Shown: piece after piece, positions 54,055 through 62,263 of the stretch
Layout: every line of letters starts with the position of its first letter
How positions within the stretch are numbered: position 1 is the stretch's first letter
From: Pseudoxanthomonas koreensis_A
Lineage (GTDB): Bacteria; Pseudomonadota; Gammaproteobacteria; Xanthomonadales; Xanthomonadaceae
Direction: 5' to 3'
Length of the DNA stretch: 64,000 nucleotides
NCBI RefSeq assembly: GCF_041890415.1
Contig: NZ_CP169056.1
Location: 2,232,001-2,296,000, forward strand
The notes under the pieces: model-generated
What the model saw: the letters and a program-made list of their open reading frames with translations, nothing else
Database searches by the model: none
Told to the model about the DNA's origin: nothing
Made by a program: the position numbers and the translations under genes

Positions 54055-55488
54055 TCACAGCCCGGGCGGCAGGGTCACCTCGAAACGGGCGCCGCCCAGT
54101 TCGGACGAACGGCTCACGTGCAGCTCGCCGCGGTAGTCGCGCACCAGGTCCTGCACGATCGACAGGCCGATGCCGTGGCCCTGCACGCGCTCATCGCCAC
54201 GTACCCCGCGCTGCAGCACCTTGGCCACGTCCTCGGTGGCGATGCCGGGGCCGTCGTCGTCCACCGCCAGCAGCAGGCCTGCACGCCGGTTGGGCGCGGC
54301 CGGGCCCGGGCGCGCGCTCAGCAGCACCCGCCGGGTGGCCCACTTGAAGGCGTTCTCCAGCAGGTTGCCCAGCAACTCCTGCAGGTCGCCCGCCTCACCG
54401 TAGAACTGCACGTCCGGGGCGATGTCGAACTCGCACAGCACGCCCTTGGCCGCGTACACCTTCTCCAGGCCGCGCACGATCTCCTCGGCGGTGGGTTCCA
54501 CCGCCACCGGCGCGGAGAACAGCTTGTGCCCGCCCGAGGCGGCACGCGCCAACTGGTAGGACACCAGGTCGTTCATGCGCTTGAGCTGCAGATCCAGCTC
54601 GTCGCGCAGCACCGTCTCGCCCGCGCCGCCCTGCGCTGCGCCTGCATCAAGCTGGGTGCGAAGCACCGCCAGCGGCGTCTTCAGGCTGTGGGCCAGGTCG
54701 GCCAGGGTGTTGCGCTGGCGCTCCAGGTGCTCGCGCTCGGAATCGATCAACGCATTGATGCTCTCGGTGAGCGGTTCCAGTTCGCGCGGATGGCGCTCGC
54801 TCATGCGTTGCAACTGGCCGCGCTGGACCCGGATCAGCTCGATGATCACACGCTTGAGCGGGTGCAGGCTCCACTGCAGGATGAGCCCTTGCAGCAGCAG
54901 CAGGACCAGGCCGGCACCACCCAGGTAGATCCACAACGCACCGCGGAACACGCGCACCTGCGCGGCCAGGGTCTGGGCGTCCTCCATCACGTAGATGGTG
55001 TAGGGAAACTCGGCTTCGGGCGTGCGCTCGGCCCAGATCAGGCCGATGCCATAGCGGTACACCGAGCTCTGGCTGCCGTCGATCTGGGTGATGGGCAGCG
55101 GGCCTTCGAAGCGCTCGGCGCGCGCGGGCAGCACCCCGCCCACCTCCGGCAGCAGCGGGCCTTCGGCCGACAGCGATGCCCAATGCCCGTTGGGCAGCAC
55201 CACCTCGGCATACAGGCCGCTGCCGGGACGGTGAAAGCGCGGGTCAGGGCCGAGTTCAGGCGTGTACAACGAGCCGTCGCGGCCGAAGTCGATGTTGTCC
55301 GCATACGCCATGGCAAAGCTCTTCAGCCGCTGGCGCAGGTTGTTTTCGGCGGTTTCGGCGAACGCACGGTCCAGGGCGAAGCCGGCCAGCATCAGGAATG
55401 CGACCAGGCCCAGGCTGGCAGCCATGAGCTGCCGCGCCTTGAGCGAGCGCGGCCACCACGGCCGGAATCCGATGCGTCCCCCTGCCAC
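54055..55488 (-). CDS. phoQ: PhoQ-type sensor histidine kinase
   Basis: A 477-residue inner-membrane kinase with helices at about 22-42 and 182-203 around a periplasmic domain of about 140 residues. HAMP-like linker, the phospho-acceptor HSLKTPLAVLR, N box GNLLENAFKW, and G boxes DDDGPG and GHGIGLSIVQDL follow. The H-box form HSLKTP and the adjacent regulator mark it as PhoQ, which senses magnesium, pH and cationic peptides. It follows phoP by 37 bases. Confidence 0.92.
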   Translation of the reverse strand: MAGGRIGFRPWWPRSLKARQLMAASLGLVAFLMLAGFALDRAFAETAENNLRQRLKSFAMAYADNIDFGRDGSLYTPELGPDPRFHRPGSGLYAEVVLPNGHWASLSAEGPLLPEVGGVLPARAERFEGPLPITQIDGSQSSVYRYGIGLIWAERTPEAEFPYTIYVMEDAQTLAAQVRVFRGALWIYLGGAGLVLLLLQGLILQWSLHPLKRVIIELIRVQRGQLQRMSERHPRELEPLTESINALIDSEREHLERQRNTLADLAHSLKTPLAVLRTQLDAGAAQGGAGETVLRDELDLQLKRMNDLVSYQLARAASGGHKLFSAPVAVEPTAEEIVRGLEKVYAAKGVLCEFDIAPDVQFYGEAGDLQELLGNLLENAFKWATRRVLLSARPGPAAPNRRAGLLLAVDDDGPGIATEDVAKVLQRGVRGDERVQGHGIGLSIVQDLVRDYRGELHVSRSSELGGARFEVTLPPGL

Positions 55489-55525
55489 CTTGCCCCTCCC
55501 GCGGAGGCTGCCTGCCGGCCGCTGC

Positions 55526-56209
55526 TCAGCCGTCGCTGCGTGGAATGGCGAAGCGGTAGCCGCGGCCGCGCACGGTCTCGATCGGCTTCAGCTCACCCTC
55601 CGGGTCCAGCTTCTTGCGCAGGCGGCCGATGAAGACCTCCAGCACGTTGGAGTCGCGGTCGAAATCCTGCTGGTAGATGTGCTCGGTCAGGTCGGCCTTG
55701 GAGACCAGTTCGCCGGCATGCATCATCAGGTATTCCAGCACCTTGTACTCGTAGCTGGTGAGGTCCACGTTGCTGCCGTGCACGCTGACCGTCTGCGCGG
55801 CCAGGTCCAGGGCCACCGGCCCGCACTCCAGCACCGGCTTGCTCCAGCCGGCGGCGCGGCGCACCAGCGCATTGAGCCGGGCCAGCAGCTCCTCGACGTG
55901 GAACGGCTTGACCAGATAGTCGTCGGCACCGTGCTTGAGGCCCTCGACCTTGTCCTGCCAGCTCGAGCGCGCCGTCAGGATCAGCACCGGGAAGTTCTTG
56001 CCCTCGTCGCGCAGAGCCCTCAACAGCTCCATGCCCGACATCCGCGGCAGGCCCAGGTCAATGATGGCCACGTCGAACGGCACTTCCCGGCCCATGTACA
56101 GGCCCTCCTCGCCATCCTGCGCGGCATCGACCGCGAAGCCCTCGCGCTTCAGTCGCGCGGCCAGGGTTTCGCGCAGCGGCGCTTCGTCTTCGACCAGAAG
56201 GATACGCAT
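55526..56209 (-). CDS. phoP: PhoP-type response regulator
   Basis: An OmpR-family regulator of 227 residues. The receiver has LLVEDE, the phosphorylation site D51 (IIDLGLPR), TARSSWQDKV and VKPFHVEEL; the winged helix has LTSYEYKVLEYLMMHAGELVSK and EVFIGRLRKKL, typical of PhoP. With phoQ it forms an operon preceded by a PepSY-like gene on the same strand, an order I associate with Xanthomonas PhoPQ. Confidence 0.94.
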   Translation of the reverse strand: MRILLVEDEAPLRETLAARLKREGFAVDAAQDGEEGLYMGREVPFDVAIIDLGLPRMSGMELLRALRDEGKNFPVLILTARSSWQDKVEGLKHGADDYLVKPFHVEELLARLNALVRRAAGWSKPVLECGPVALDLAAQTVSVHGSNVDLTSYEYKVLEYLMMHAGELVSKADLTEHIYQQDFDRDSNVLEVFIGRLRKKLDPEGELKPIETVRGRGYRFAIPRSDG

Positions 56210-56271
56210 GCACTCTCCATGAGTTTGCGGTGGTGGGGAGGCCCGGGAACACCGGGCCGGCGAACCATCGT

Positions 56272-56667
56272 CTACGGCGTGCCGTGATTGCCCCGTCGCG
56301 GTGTTGCGCGCCCGGGACCCGGATCGTCCATATAGCGGACACGGCCGCGGTCGTCCATGTACTTGATGCGGGTGATGTTGCGGCCTTCAAACGGTACCTG
56401 CTCGGCGCCCAGGATCTGGCCGCCGGTGCTGCGCTGCACCCGGCGCACCGCCTCGGACATGGAGCGGCGCTGCTGCATGCGTGGTTCCATCGCCCGCGCC
56501 TCCGAGCCAGGGTTGCGGTACACGGGCCCGCCCGGGCGCTGTGCGCCATGCGGCGCGGCCGCCTGCGGCTGCACCGGCATCGCCCTGGCAACGGGCTCCT
56601 GCGCGGCGGCGGCCATGGACAGCAGCAGCATCGGGACGACAGCGCAACGGCGGAACAAACGGGACAT
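56272..56667 (-). CDS. Secreted PepSY-like protein upstream of phoP
   Basis: A 131-residue exported protein. A signal peptide (RRCAVVPMLLLSMAAAAQ) precedes a Pro/Ala/Arg-rich stretch and a C-terminal segment, MSEAVRRVQRSTGGQILGAEQVPFEGRNITRIKYMDDRGRVRYM, that resembles a PepSY unit. The 62-base gap to phoP suggests one operon, so it may act as a periplasmic modulator of PhoQ; this is inference. ATG 56667 is preferred over the longer frame because the signal peptide follows at once. Confidence 0.78.
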   Translation of the reverse strand: MSRLFRRCAVVPMLLLSMAAAAQEPVARAMPVQPQAAAPHGAQRPGGPVYRNPGSEARAMEPRMQQRRSMSEAVRRVQRSTGGQILGAEQVPFEGRNITRIKYMDDRGRVRYMDDPGPGRATPRRGNHGTP

Positions 56668-56779
56668 CGATCTCATCCTAACGGATTGGCTGCATCGGCC
56701 GGCCATTGGGCACGGGACGATACGGATATCGGCTGGATGGGATGTTCGTTATGACGCCGTGAATCCGGTCTGAACTTAT

Positions 56780-56813
56780 CCACATGGCGGGCCGCTGGGG
56801 TTCAGCCATGTGG
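56780..56813 (-). terminator. Inverted repeat after dusA
   Basis: CCACATGGC and GCCATGTGG form a perfect nine-base-pair stem with a 16-base loop, starting 18 bases after the dusA stop. No T-run follows, so it may be a weak terminator or a protein site. Confidence 0.4.
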
Positions 56814-56830
56814 CGGAACCGGCGCCGTCC

Positions 56831-57886
56831 TCATGCCGCACGCCGCTGCCCGGCGGTCGCTGCCAGCGCGCGTTCCAGCACGGACCAGTCGGCGCCTGGC
56901 AGGTGCGCGCCCTCGCTCAGCACCTGGCGGAAGGCGCGGCCGCCGGGCTGGCCGTGGAACAGGCCAAGCACGTGGCGGGTGATGTGCTTGAGCGCCACGC
57001 CCTGCGCCAGTTGCGCCTCGACGTAGGGCCGCAGCGCGCGCAGCAGCTCGGCACGTGGCCGCGGCTGGACCCCGCGCAACGCCGCATCGGCCCGATGCAG
57101 GGTGTAGGGATCGTGGTACGCAACGCGCCCGAGCATGGCCCCATCGACATGCCCAAGGTGCGCCAGCGCCTCGGCCATCGAGGCGATGCCGCCGTTGACC
57201 ACCACCTGCAGGTGCGGCCGCTCGCGCTTGAGCCGGTACGCCCAGTCGTAACGCAGCGGCGGAACCTCGCGGTTCTCCTTCGGCGAAAGTCCCTTGAGCC
57301 AGGCGTTGCGCGCGTGCACCACGAACATCGCGCAGCCGGCCGCAGCCACCGTGTCGATGAAGGCCATGAAACGGTCGAAATCGTGGTCGTCGTCCACGCC
57401 AAGGCGGCACTTCACCGTCACCGGCACCGCGCGATCCAGGCCCACCACCGCGGCGATCATCGCCGCCACGCTGTCGCCCACCAGCGCGGGCTCGCGCATC
57501 AGGCAAGCGCCGAAGCGCCCGGCCTGGACCCGGTCGGAAGGACACCCGCAGTTGAGGTTGACCTCGTCGTAGCCCCACTGCGCGCCGATCCGCGCCGCCT
57601 GCGCCAGCAGTGCCGGCTCGCTGCCGCCAAGCTGCAGCGCAACCGGATGCTCCACCGGATCGAAGCCCAGCAGGCGCTCGCGGTCGCCCAGGACCACGGC
57701 ATTGGCATGGACCATCTCGGTGTACAGCCGCGCCTGCGGCGCCAGCAGACGATGGAACACGCGGCAGTGCCGGTCTGTCCAGTCCATCATCGGGGCAACG
57801 GACAGGCGCAGGGATGCGGCGTAGCGGGAGCCATCGTGCAGATCCAATGGCGTGCCTGCGTTCTCGTGTTGCTCAGTTGCGCTCAT
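56831..57886 (-). CDS. dusA: tRNA-dihydrouridine synthase A
   Basis: DusA forms dihydrouridine at positions 20/20a of tRNA. The 351-residue product has SVAPMMDWTDRHCRVFHR, QLGGSEP, the catalytic NCGCPSDRVQAGRFGA (C115), VHARNAWLKGLSPKENR and GGI/VDGAMLGRVAY. The gene is complete. The start of dusA is a known integration hot spot for phages and islands, and a decayed integrase gene lies just beyond the 5' end, so the locus was probably used in this way. Confidence 0.96.
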   Translation of the reverse strand: MSATEQHENAGTPLDLHDGSRYAASLRLSVAPMMDWTDRHCRVFHRLLAPQARLYTEMVHANAVVLGDRERLLGFDPVEHPVALQLGGSEPALLAQAARIGAQWGYDEVNLNCGCPSDRVQAGRFGACLMREPALVGDSVAAMIAAVVGLDRAVPVTVKCRLGVDDDHDFDRFMAFIDTVAAAGCAMFVVHARNAWLKGLSPKENREVPPLRYDWAYRLKRERPHLQVVVNGGIASMAEALAHLGHVDGAMLGRVAYHDPYTLHRADAALRGVQPRPRAELLRALRPYVEAQLAQGVALKHITRHVLGLFHGQPGGRAFRQVLSEGAHLPGADWSVLERALAATAGQRRAA

Positions 57887-57920
57887 GATCGGCTAGTTTC
57901 GCGAGTTTTCGGACGCCCAT

Positions 57921-57958
57921 TGCTACGCTGGATGCTACGAAAACAGCCATGTAGCATC
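57921..57958. promoter_or_regulatory. Inverted and direct repeats between dusA and the integrase remnant
   Basis: GATGCTAC (57931-57938) and GTAGCATC (57951-57958) are perfect inverted repeats 12 bases apart. The word TGCTACG also repeats at 57921 and 57933. They lie just ahead of the integrase remnant's ATG and could be integrase-binding or attachment sites. Confidence 0.45.
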
Positions 57959-57964
57959 GGCCAC

Positions 57965-58230
57965 ATGGGGACCATCGTCAGCCGTCGCCGCAAAGGCGGA
58001 TCGCTAGGGTACACGGCCCAGATACACATACATCGGCAGGGCAAGTGCATCCATTCCGGGTCGGAGACGTTCGATCGGCCGCCAGTTGGCCACCGAATGG
58101 ATGCGCCGCCGGGAAGCCGGGCTCGACCAGCAACGTACCCGCGGGGAGCCGCTGGCGAGGGTTCAACCCTGGTCCACGTCGAAGCGTGCCGCAGGGGCGG
58201 TGCCGGAACGCCCTGCCAGTAATCCCCAGC
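57965..58230 (+). pseudogene. Truncated, frameshifted site-specific integrase N-terminus
   Basis: The reading frame begins MGTIVSRRRKGGSLGYTAQIHI and reaches SETFDR, the N-terminal arm-binding domain of phage-type tyrosine recombinases. A one-base insertion near 58078 then shifts the frame. In the next frame it goes on as RQLATEWMRRREAGLDQQ, the expected next segment. Homology fades after about 85 residues, and no catalytic domain with the R-H-R-Y residues exists in the following sequence. It is a dead fragment oriented away from dusA, most likely the relic of an island integrated at dusA. Confidence 0.8.
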
Positions 58231-58289
58231 CTGAACCGGCCACGTCCAGCCAAGCTCCATAAACCCAAATGGCTTAGGTTCTTGATACA

Positions 58290-58538
58290 ATGGCAACCGT
58301 CCTGAAGGTCCTGGGCTACCGGGTCGTCATTTACTCGAACGATCACCGCCCCTGCCACGTTCATGTCATGAGCGCGGAACACGAGGCCATCTTCGAGCTG
58401 AACTGCCCGGAAGGCCCACCCTCACTGAGGGAGAGCTACGGATTCAGAAAGGCCACGCTGAACCTGATTGCATCGCACCTGCAGGACAACCTGGCCGACT
58501 TGTGCAAGCGGTGGAGAGAAATTCATGGCGATTACTGA
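58290..58538 (+). CDS. DUF4160 family protein
   Basis: An 82-residue protein: VLKVLGYRVVIYSNDHRPCHVHVMSAEHEAIFEL, followed by a C-terminal helix pair (NLIASHLQDNLADLCKRWREIHGDY). This is the DUF4160 pattern, with the conserved H-x-H. DUF4160 and DUF2442 genes usually occur as pairs on mobile DNA and are suspected toxin-antitoxin-like modules. No strong ribosome binding site is seen, and a TACAAT word overlaps the ATG. Codon use is less GC-biased than in neighbours. Confidence 0.87.
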   Translation: MATVLKVLGYRVVIYSNDHRPCHVHVMSAEHEAIFELNCPEGPPSLRESYGFRKATLNLIASHLQDNLADLCKRWREIHGDY

Positions 58539-58974
58539 CCAGCAAATGCAAGCCGCTCGCGCCCAGGCACAAAAGATCAAGAGTCATGTGCCGCAAGCGA
58601 CGGGCGCCTCCTACAACCCGGACACCGGGCTGGTGTGCATTCGCCTGTCCAACGGCATCGTGATCGGGTTGCCCGCAGCACAGACGCAGGGCCTGGAAAC
58701 CGCCGACGAGGACGCCCTTTCGTCCATCAACATCAGCCCCAGCGGCTACGGCATCCACTTCCCCGGGCTCGATGTGGACCTCTACCTCCCAGCCCTGATG
58801 GAAGGCATCTTCGGCACGAAGGCGTGGATGGCCGAGCGCGGACGCAAGGGTGGCCAAGCCACGACGAAGGCCAAGAAAGCCGCAGCCCGCGAGAATGGAA
58901 AGCTGGGCGGCCGCCCCCGGAAGGCCGTAGAGGCTGAAGAGCCCGCACGGCCTGGAAAGCGCAAAGCGGCTTGA
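58525..58974 (+). CDS. DUF2442 family protein with basic tail
   Basis: A 149-residue protein. The DUF2442 domain covers about residues 25-95 (GLVCIRLSNGIVIGLPA; SSINISPSGYGIHFPGLDVDLYLPALMEGIFG). A lysine/alanine-rich tail follows with RGRKGGQATTK and NGKLGGRPRK, resembling an AT-hook, so DNA binding is plausible and it would be the antitoxin/repressor-like partner. Its ATG 58525 (GGAGAG upstream) overlaps the DUF4160 end by 14 bases, showing translational coupling. Confidence 0.88.
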   Translation: MAITDQQMQAARAQAQKIKSHVPQATGASYNPDTGLVCIRLSNGIVIGLPAAQTQGLETADEDALSSINISPSGYGIHFPGLDVDLYLPALMEGIFGTKAWMAERGRKGGQATTKAKKAAARENGKLGGRPRKAVEAEEPARPGKRKAA

Positions 58975-58995
58975 TCGCACACAGGAGCCATCGCC

Positions 58996-59181
58996 ATGAC
59001 ACCTGAACGTCAAGACCCGCCAACTGCATCAGACGCTACCGCCACCGAAAGTCGGCAGGCCCCACCCCATTCCGATGAAAATTCACCGCTCGACGGCTGG
59101 GTCCAAGGCATGGTCCGGACGCAAATCGAACTGAGCCAAGACCCCATCCGCCACTATCACGCGAGCAAGCACGGCTTCTGA
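58996..59181 (+). CDS. Small acidic/neutral ORF in the DUF4160-DUF2442 cassette
   Basis: A 61-residue product with a disordered Pro/Thr/Ser-rich first half and a helical end (SPLDGWVQGMVRTQIELSQDPIRHYHASKHGF). It starts 21 bases after the DUF2442 gene and has a good AGGAG ribosome binding site. I recognise no family. It may be a third part of the cassette or an unrelated island gene. Confidence 0.6.
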   Translation: MTPERQDPPTASDATATESRQAPPHSDENSPLDGWVQGMVRTQIELSQDPIRHYHASKHGF

Positions 59182-59282
59182 GATGGCCGACCGCCCGCTC
59201 CGCCTTGGGCTGACCCGAACCGCACTCCTCTGGAGCGCTGGAACCAGATGGCCGGGCATGCCTGGCCACGGGCGCGCGCCGC

Positions 59283-59534
59283 TCAGTAATGCAGCTGAAG
59301 CTCGGTGATGGCGTGGCGATGGGTGTCGTAGAGGCCCTGGAACTCCTCTTCGGACAGTTCGTCAGGCGCGTACACCGCCACCGGCGGCCAGTCGCGGCCG
59401 TCCTGGTGCAGGGGGGTGCGCGGGCCGGCACGCAGGGAGACGCTGCGTCCGTTCCAGTCGGTCACCACCGGCGCATCGACCCATTGCGCGCGCTCCCAGT
59501 GCGCCGCGTCGTAGAGCAGGATGATCGTGTTCAT
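59283..59534 (-). CDS. Small conserved hypothetical protein
   Basis: An 83-residue soluble protein beginning MNTIILLYDAAHWERAQWVDAP and ending with an acidic helix (DELSEEEFQGLYDTHRHAITELQLHY). It has no signal peptide or known motif. GC content and codon use return to the genomic norm here, marking the right edge of the accessory stretch. Confidence 0.7.
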   Translation of the reverse strand: MNTIILLYDAAHWERAQWVDAPVVTDWNGRSVSLRAGPRTPLHQDGRDWPPVAVYAPDELSEEEFQGLYDTHRHAITELQLHY

Positions 59535-59579
59535 CGGGGTTCCTCTCGGTTGCTGAAATTCCGCTGCCGCTGCGCGCCC

Positions 59580-60158
59580 TCAGCGCGCGGGCTGTGCATC
59601 CGCCGCCTGCGCGTGTGACTCACGGGCGCGCAAGGCGCGCGCCAGTGCCGCGTCCGGCTGCAGCGGACGCGCCCACCGGCGGTAGCTGTCGGCCAGGGCA
59701 AGGCGCACCTGCGCAAGCTCGCGCGGGCCGGCATCGATGTCTTCAAGTACCTGTGACCACGGCGCCAGGGTGCCGGCACGCGCACGTGCGCGCACCACGC
59801 TGCGACAGGTCGCATCGATGGCACGTGCAAGGAAACAGGCGAACCAGGCATCGCCTGCGGCCCAGCCTGGCTGGGCCAGCAGGCCACGCAGGTAGTCGCG
59901 CGGGATGGCGGCGTAGCGTTCCAGTTCGGAGGCGAAGGCGGCCGGATAACGCGCCTGGTACGCATCGATATCGGCAAGGCGCGTATCCAGCCACTCGTCG
60001 CCGGTGCCATGGCCGGCATCGAGTGCCGACGTGGCGTCGGATGCGACTGCGTCTGACTGGGTCGCGGCGTGCAGCCCTGGCACCGCAAGCGGCATCGCCC
60101 CGAGGATCAACCCCAGGGCGATGCGCGTGACCGGATGCTGCTTTGGCGTGCGGCGCAT
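59580..60158 (-). CDS. Exported protein of unknown function
   Basis: A 192-residue protein with a signal peptide (RIALGLILGAMPLAVPGLHA) and a helical Ala/Arg-rich mature part containing WLDTRLADIDAYQARYPAAFASELERYAAIPRDYLRGLLAQPGWAAGDAWFACFLA. The two cysteines (AWFACFL and DATCRSV) may form a disulfide. No family is recognised. It stands 45 bases before the 59283 gene on the same strand and may share its transcript. Confidence 0.75.
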   Translation of the reverse strand: MRRTPKQHPVTRIALGLILGAMPLAVPGLHAATQSDAVASDATSALDAGHGTGDEWLDTRLADIDAYQARYPAAFASELERYAAIPRDYLRGLLAQPGWAAGDAWFACFLARAIDATCRSVVRARARAGTLAPWSQVLEDIDAGPRELAQVRLALADSYRRWARPLQPDAALARALRARESHAQAADAQPAR

Positions 60159-60217
60159 GCCGCCATTCTGCCGCAGACAGCGGGCGCTGTCAGGGCAGCA
60201 CTGCGGATGCGATGGTG

Positions 60218-60691
60218 TCAGCGCCCGCCACGCCCGTATCCGTGCCCGTGTCCGCGACGGTTGTCATGGCGGCCATGGCCGTAGCCGTTGCCGTGACGAC
60301 CGCGCTGCTGGTGCCCGTAGTTGTAGCTGGCGCGGTGGTGCGGCGCCGGCTTGTGATGATGGCGCGGCGGGGCGCCGTAGTACGCACGCGGCGGCGGCGC
60401 CACGACGTGGTAACGCGGCGGCGCGTGCACCACCACCGGGCGCGAGACATGGCGGTAGTAGACCGGGCGCTGCCAGCGGTCGTACTCGACCACCACCGGA
60501 TGATAGTGGCCATGCTCGTAGTAGTACGGATTGCCGCTGCGGAAGATCAGGTCGGCCAGGTCGACCAGCACGCGCACCTGTACGTCGGCGGCCTGGGCAC
60601 GCATGGGCATAAGCGATGCGACACCCAGCGACAACAGCATGGCGCAGATCCAGACCGGATGCAGGCGGCGGACAATCGGCTTGGTGTTCAT
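60218..60691 (-). CDS. Exported His/Tyr/Gly-rich protein
   Basis: A 157-residue exported protein. After the signal peptide (ending RAQA) comes a short conserved part (VQVRVLVDLADLIFRSGNPYYYEHGHYHPVVVEYDRWQRPVYYRHV), then a low-complexity tail rich in His, Tyr, Gly and Arg. The HGHYHP and HHHKPAPHH runs could bind metal ions. Proteins of this layout are frequent in Xanthomonadaceae, with no known role. Confidence 0.75.
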   Translation of the reverse strand: MNTKPIVRRLHPVWICAMLLSLGVASLMPMRAQAADVQVRVLVDLADLIFRSGNPYYYEHGHYHPVVVEYDRWQRPVYYRHVSRPVVVHAPPRYHVVAPPPRAYYGAPPRHHHKPAPHHRASYNYGHQQRGRHGNGYGHGRHDNRRGHGHGYGRGGR

Positions 60692-60798
60692 GGCGGCACT
60701 CTCCGTCGGGTGTGCTGTGAAGGTGCGTTGATCGGGGTGAACCGGACTTTAACCCGGCCATTTGAAAACGTTACCGCCTGCGCAGGCGGCAGAAGCGT

Positions 60799-61527
60799 TC
60801 AGCAGGCGTTGGCCGGCGCGGCAGCGATACGCTCCAGCGCATCGGGCAGTTGCGCGGCCGCTGGCACCGACAGCACGCGCGGATGGGCCTCGGCCAGCCC
60901 GTGCTCCGCCTCGTGCGCCCAGGTCAGCGGATAGGGCACGTGCACGCCCCAGCCGCCCAGGCGCACCACCGGCTCGATGTCCGAGCGCAGCGAATTGCCG
61001 ATCATCACGAATCCGGCCGCATCGACCTCGAACTCGGCCAGTACCCGCGCATAGGTGGGTGGATCCTTTTCCGACACGATCTCGATCCGCGGGAACAGGT
61101 CGCCCAGGCCCGAGCGCGCGATCTTGTCTTCCTGATGGAACAGGTCGCCCTTGGTGATCAGCACCACCGGCCAGCGCGCGGCGATGGCGGACACGGCCTG
61201 GCGGATACCGTCGATCAGCTCCACCGGGTGCTGCAGGGTGGCACGGCCGATCTCCACCACCTGCTGCAGGTCGCGCGCGGCGATGCGGCCCCCGGTCAGC
61301 TCGATCGCCGCCTCGATCATCGACAGGGTCATGCCCTTGGCGCCGTAGCCGAACACGCGCAGGTTGCGGCGCTCCACCTCCAGCAGGTGGCGCAGGGTGC
61401 CGGCATCGTGCAGGTCGATGTAACGGCCGATGATCTGCTCGTACTGCTTCTCGGCCGCGCGGTAGTAGTCCTCGCTGCGCCACAGGGTGTCGTCGCCGTC
61501 GAAGCCGACAAGCTGGATGTCCGGCAT
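60799..61527 (-). CDS. HAD family hydrolase
   Basis: A 242-residue haloacid dehalogenase-superfamily phosphatase. The four motifs are seen: DGDDTLW near residue 9 (nucleophile Asp), LITKGD, a lysine in EIVSEKD, and GNSLRSDIEPV. A helical cap sits between motifs I and II. The substrate is not evident. ATG 61527 (MPDIQLVGFDGDDTLW) is the natural start; the longer frame reaches into the next gene. Confidence 0.9.
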   Translation of the reverse strand: MPDIQLVGFDGDDTLWRSEDYYRAAEKQYEQIIGRYIDLHDAGTLRHLLEVERRNLRVFGYGAKGMTLSMIEAAIELTGGRIAARDLQQVVEIGRATLQHPVELIDGIRQAVSAIAARWPVVLITKGDLFHQEDKIARSGLGDLFPRIEIVSEKDPPTYARVLAEFEVDAAGFVMIGNSLRSDIEPVVRLGGWGVHVPYPLTWAHEAEHGLAEAHPRVLSVPAAAQLPDALERIAAAPANAC

Positions 61528-61691
61528 GGAGGACGCTCGCTGCAAGGGAGCCGGCAGGATAGCAGCGGCCTGCACCATCGATCGAAGGCGAGCGGCCACC
61601 GATCCGGGCGATGTACCGGCCGCGCGCGCAGGCGAATCGCCGCCCGCGCGCACGGGCGGCGATGCACGATTCCCGGATGATTCTTGGCGGG

Positions 61692-62051
61692 TTATTCCTG
61701 CGCCGGGTCGTTTCGCTGGGCCTGGAGGTAGTCGCGGTATTCCTCGCCGCTCAGGTCGCCATCGGCGTTGGCATCGGCTGCGGAGAACACATGGGCCATG
61801 CCGGCATGGCGCTGCGCCTCCTGGCGGTTGAGGCTGCCGTTGCCGTCGGTATCCAGCTCGGCCCAGCTCAGGCCCTCGCCGGTGGCGGAGGAGTGCGCCG
61901 GTTGCTGCTCGACCGCGCCGGTGGCCGGCGTCTGGCTGCCCTGTGCGTAGGGATGCTGCTGTTCTTCGGGTGTGGTCTGGGCCATGGCCAACGGCGCAAC
62001 CGCTGCCAGGCCCAGGATGAGCGTGCCGGTAAACAGACGTGGGTGATTCAT
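61692..62051 (-). CDS. Exported EF-hand protein
   Basis: A 119-residue exported protein with signal peptide MNHPRLFTGTLILGLAAVAPLAMAQ, a Gln/Pro/Thr-rich linker, and two EF-hand loops, DTDGNGSLNRQE and DANADGDLSGEE, both with full calcium-ligand sets. It is probably a periplasmic calcium-binding protein. The start follows a GGAGG ribosome binding site. Confidence 0.88.
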   Translation of the reverse strand: MNHPRLFTGTLILGLAAVAPLAMAQTTPEEQQHPYAQGSQTPATGAVEQQPAHSSATGEGLSWAELDTDGNGSLNRQEAQRHAGMAHVFSAADANADGDLSGEEYRDYLQAQRNDPAQE

Positions 62052-62263
62052 TGGAGGCTCCTGCTCGGATGGATGTGGGTTGCGTGGACGCGCTTGGCCA
62101 TCCACGCCCCCACAACCTGCCCGGCTGCGCATGAATCCTGTTTGGGCGACGATCGCCGCTTCCACGCGGCGTTAACCACAGCGCGCCCGGATGCGGTTAC
62201 CGCAGCGGTTAGCGCGGCATGAGTACCGGGTTAACCCGTGGTTCAACGCCTGGGCAACAGGGG

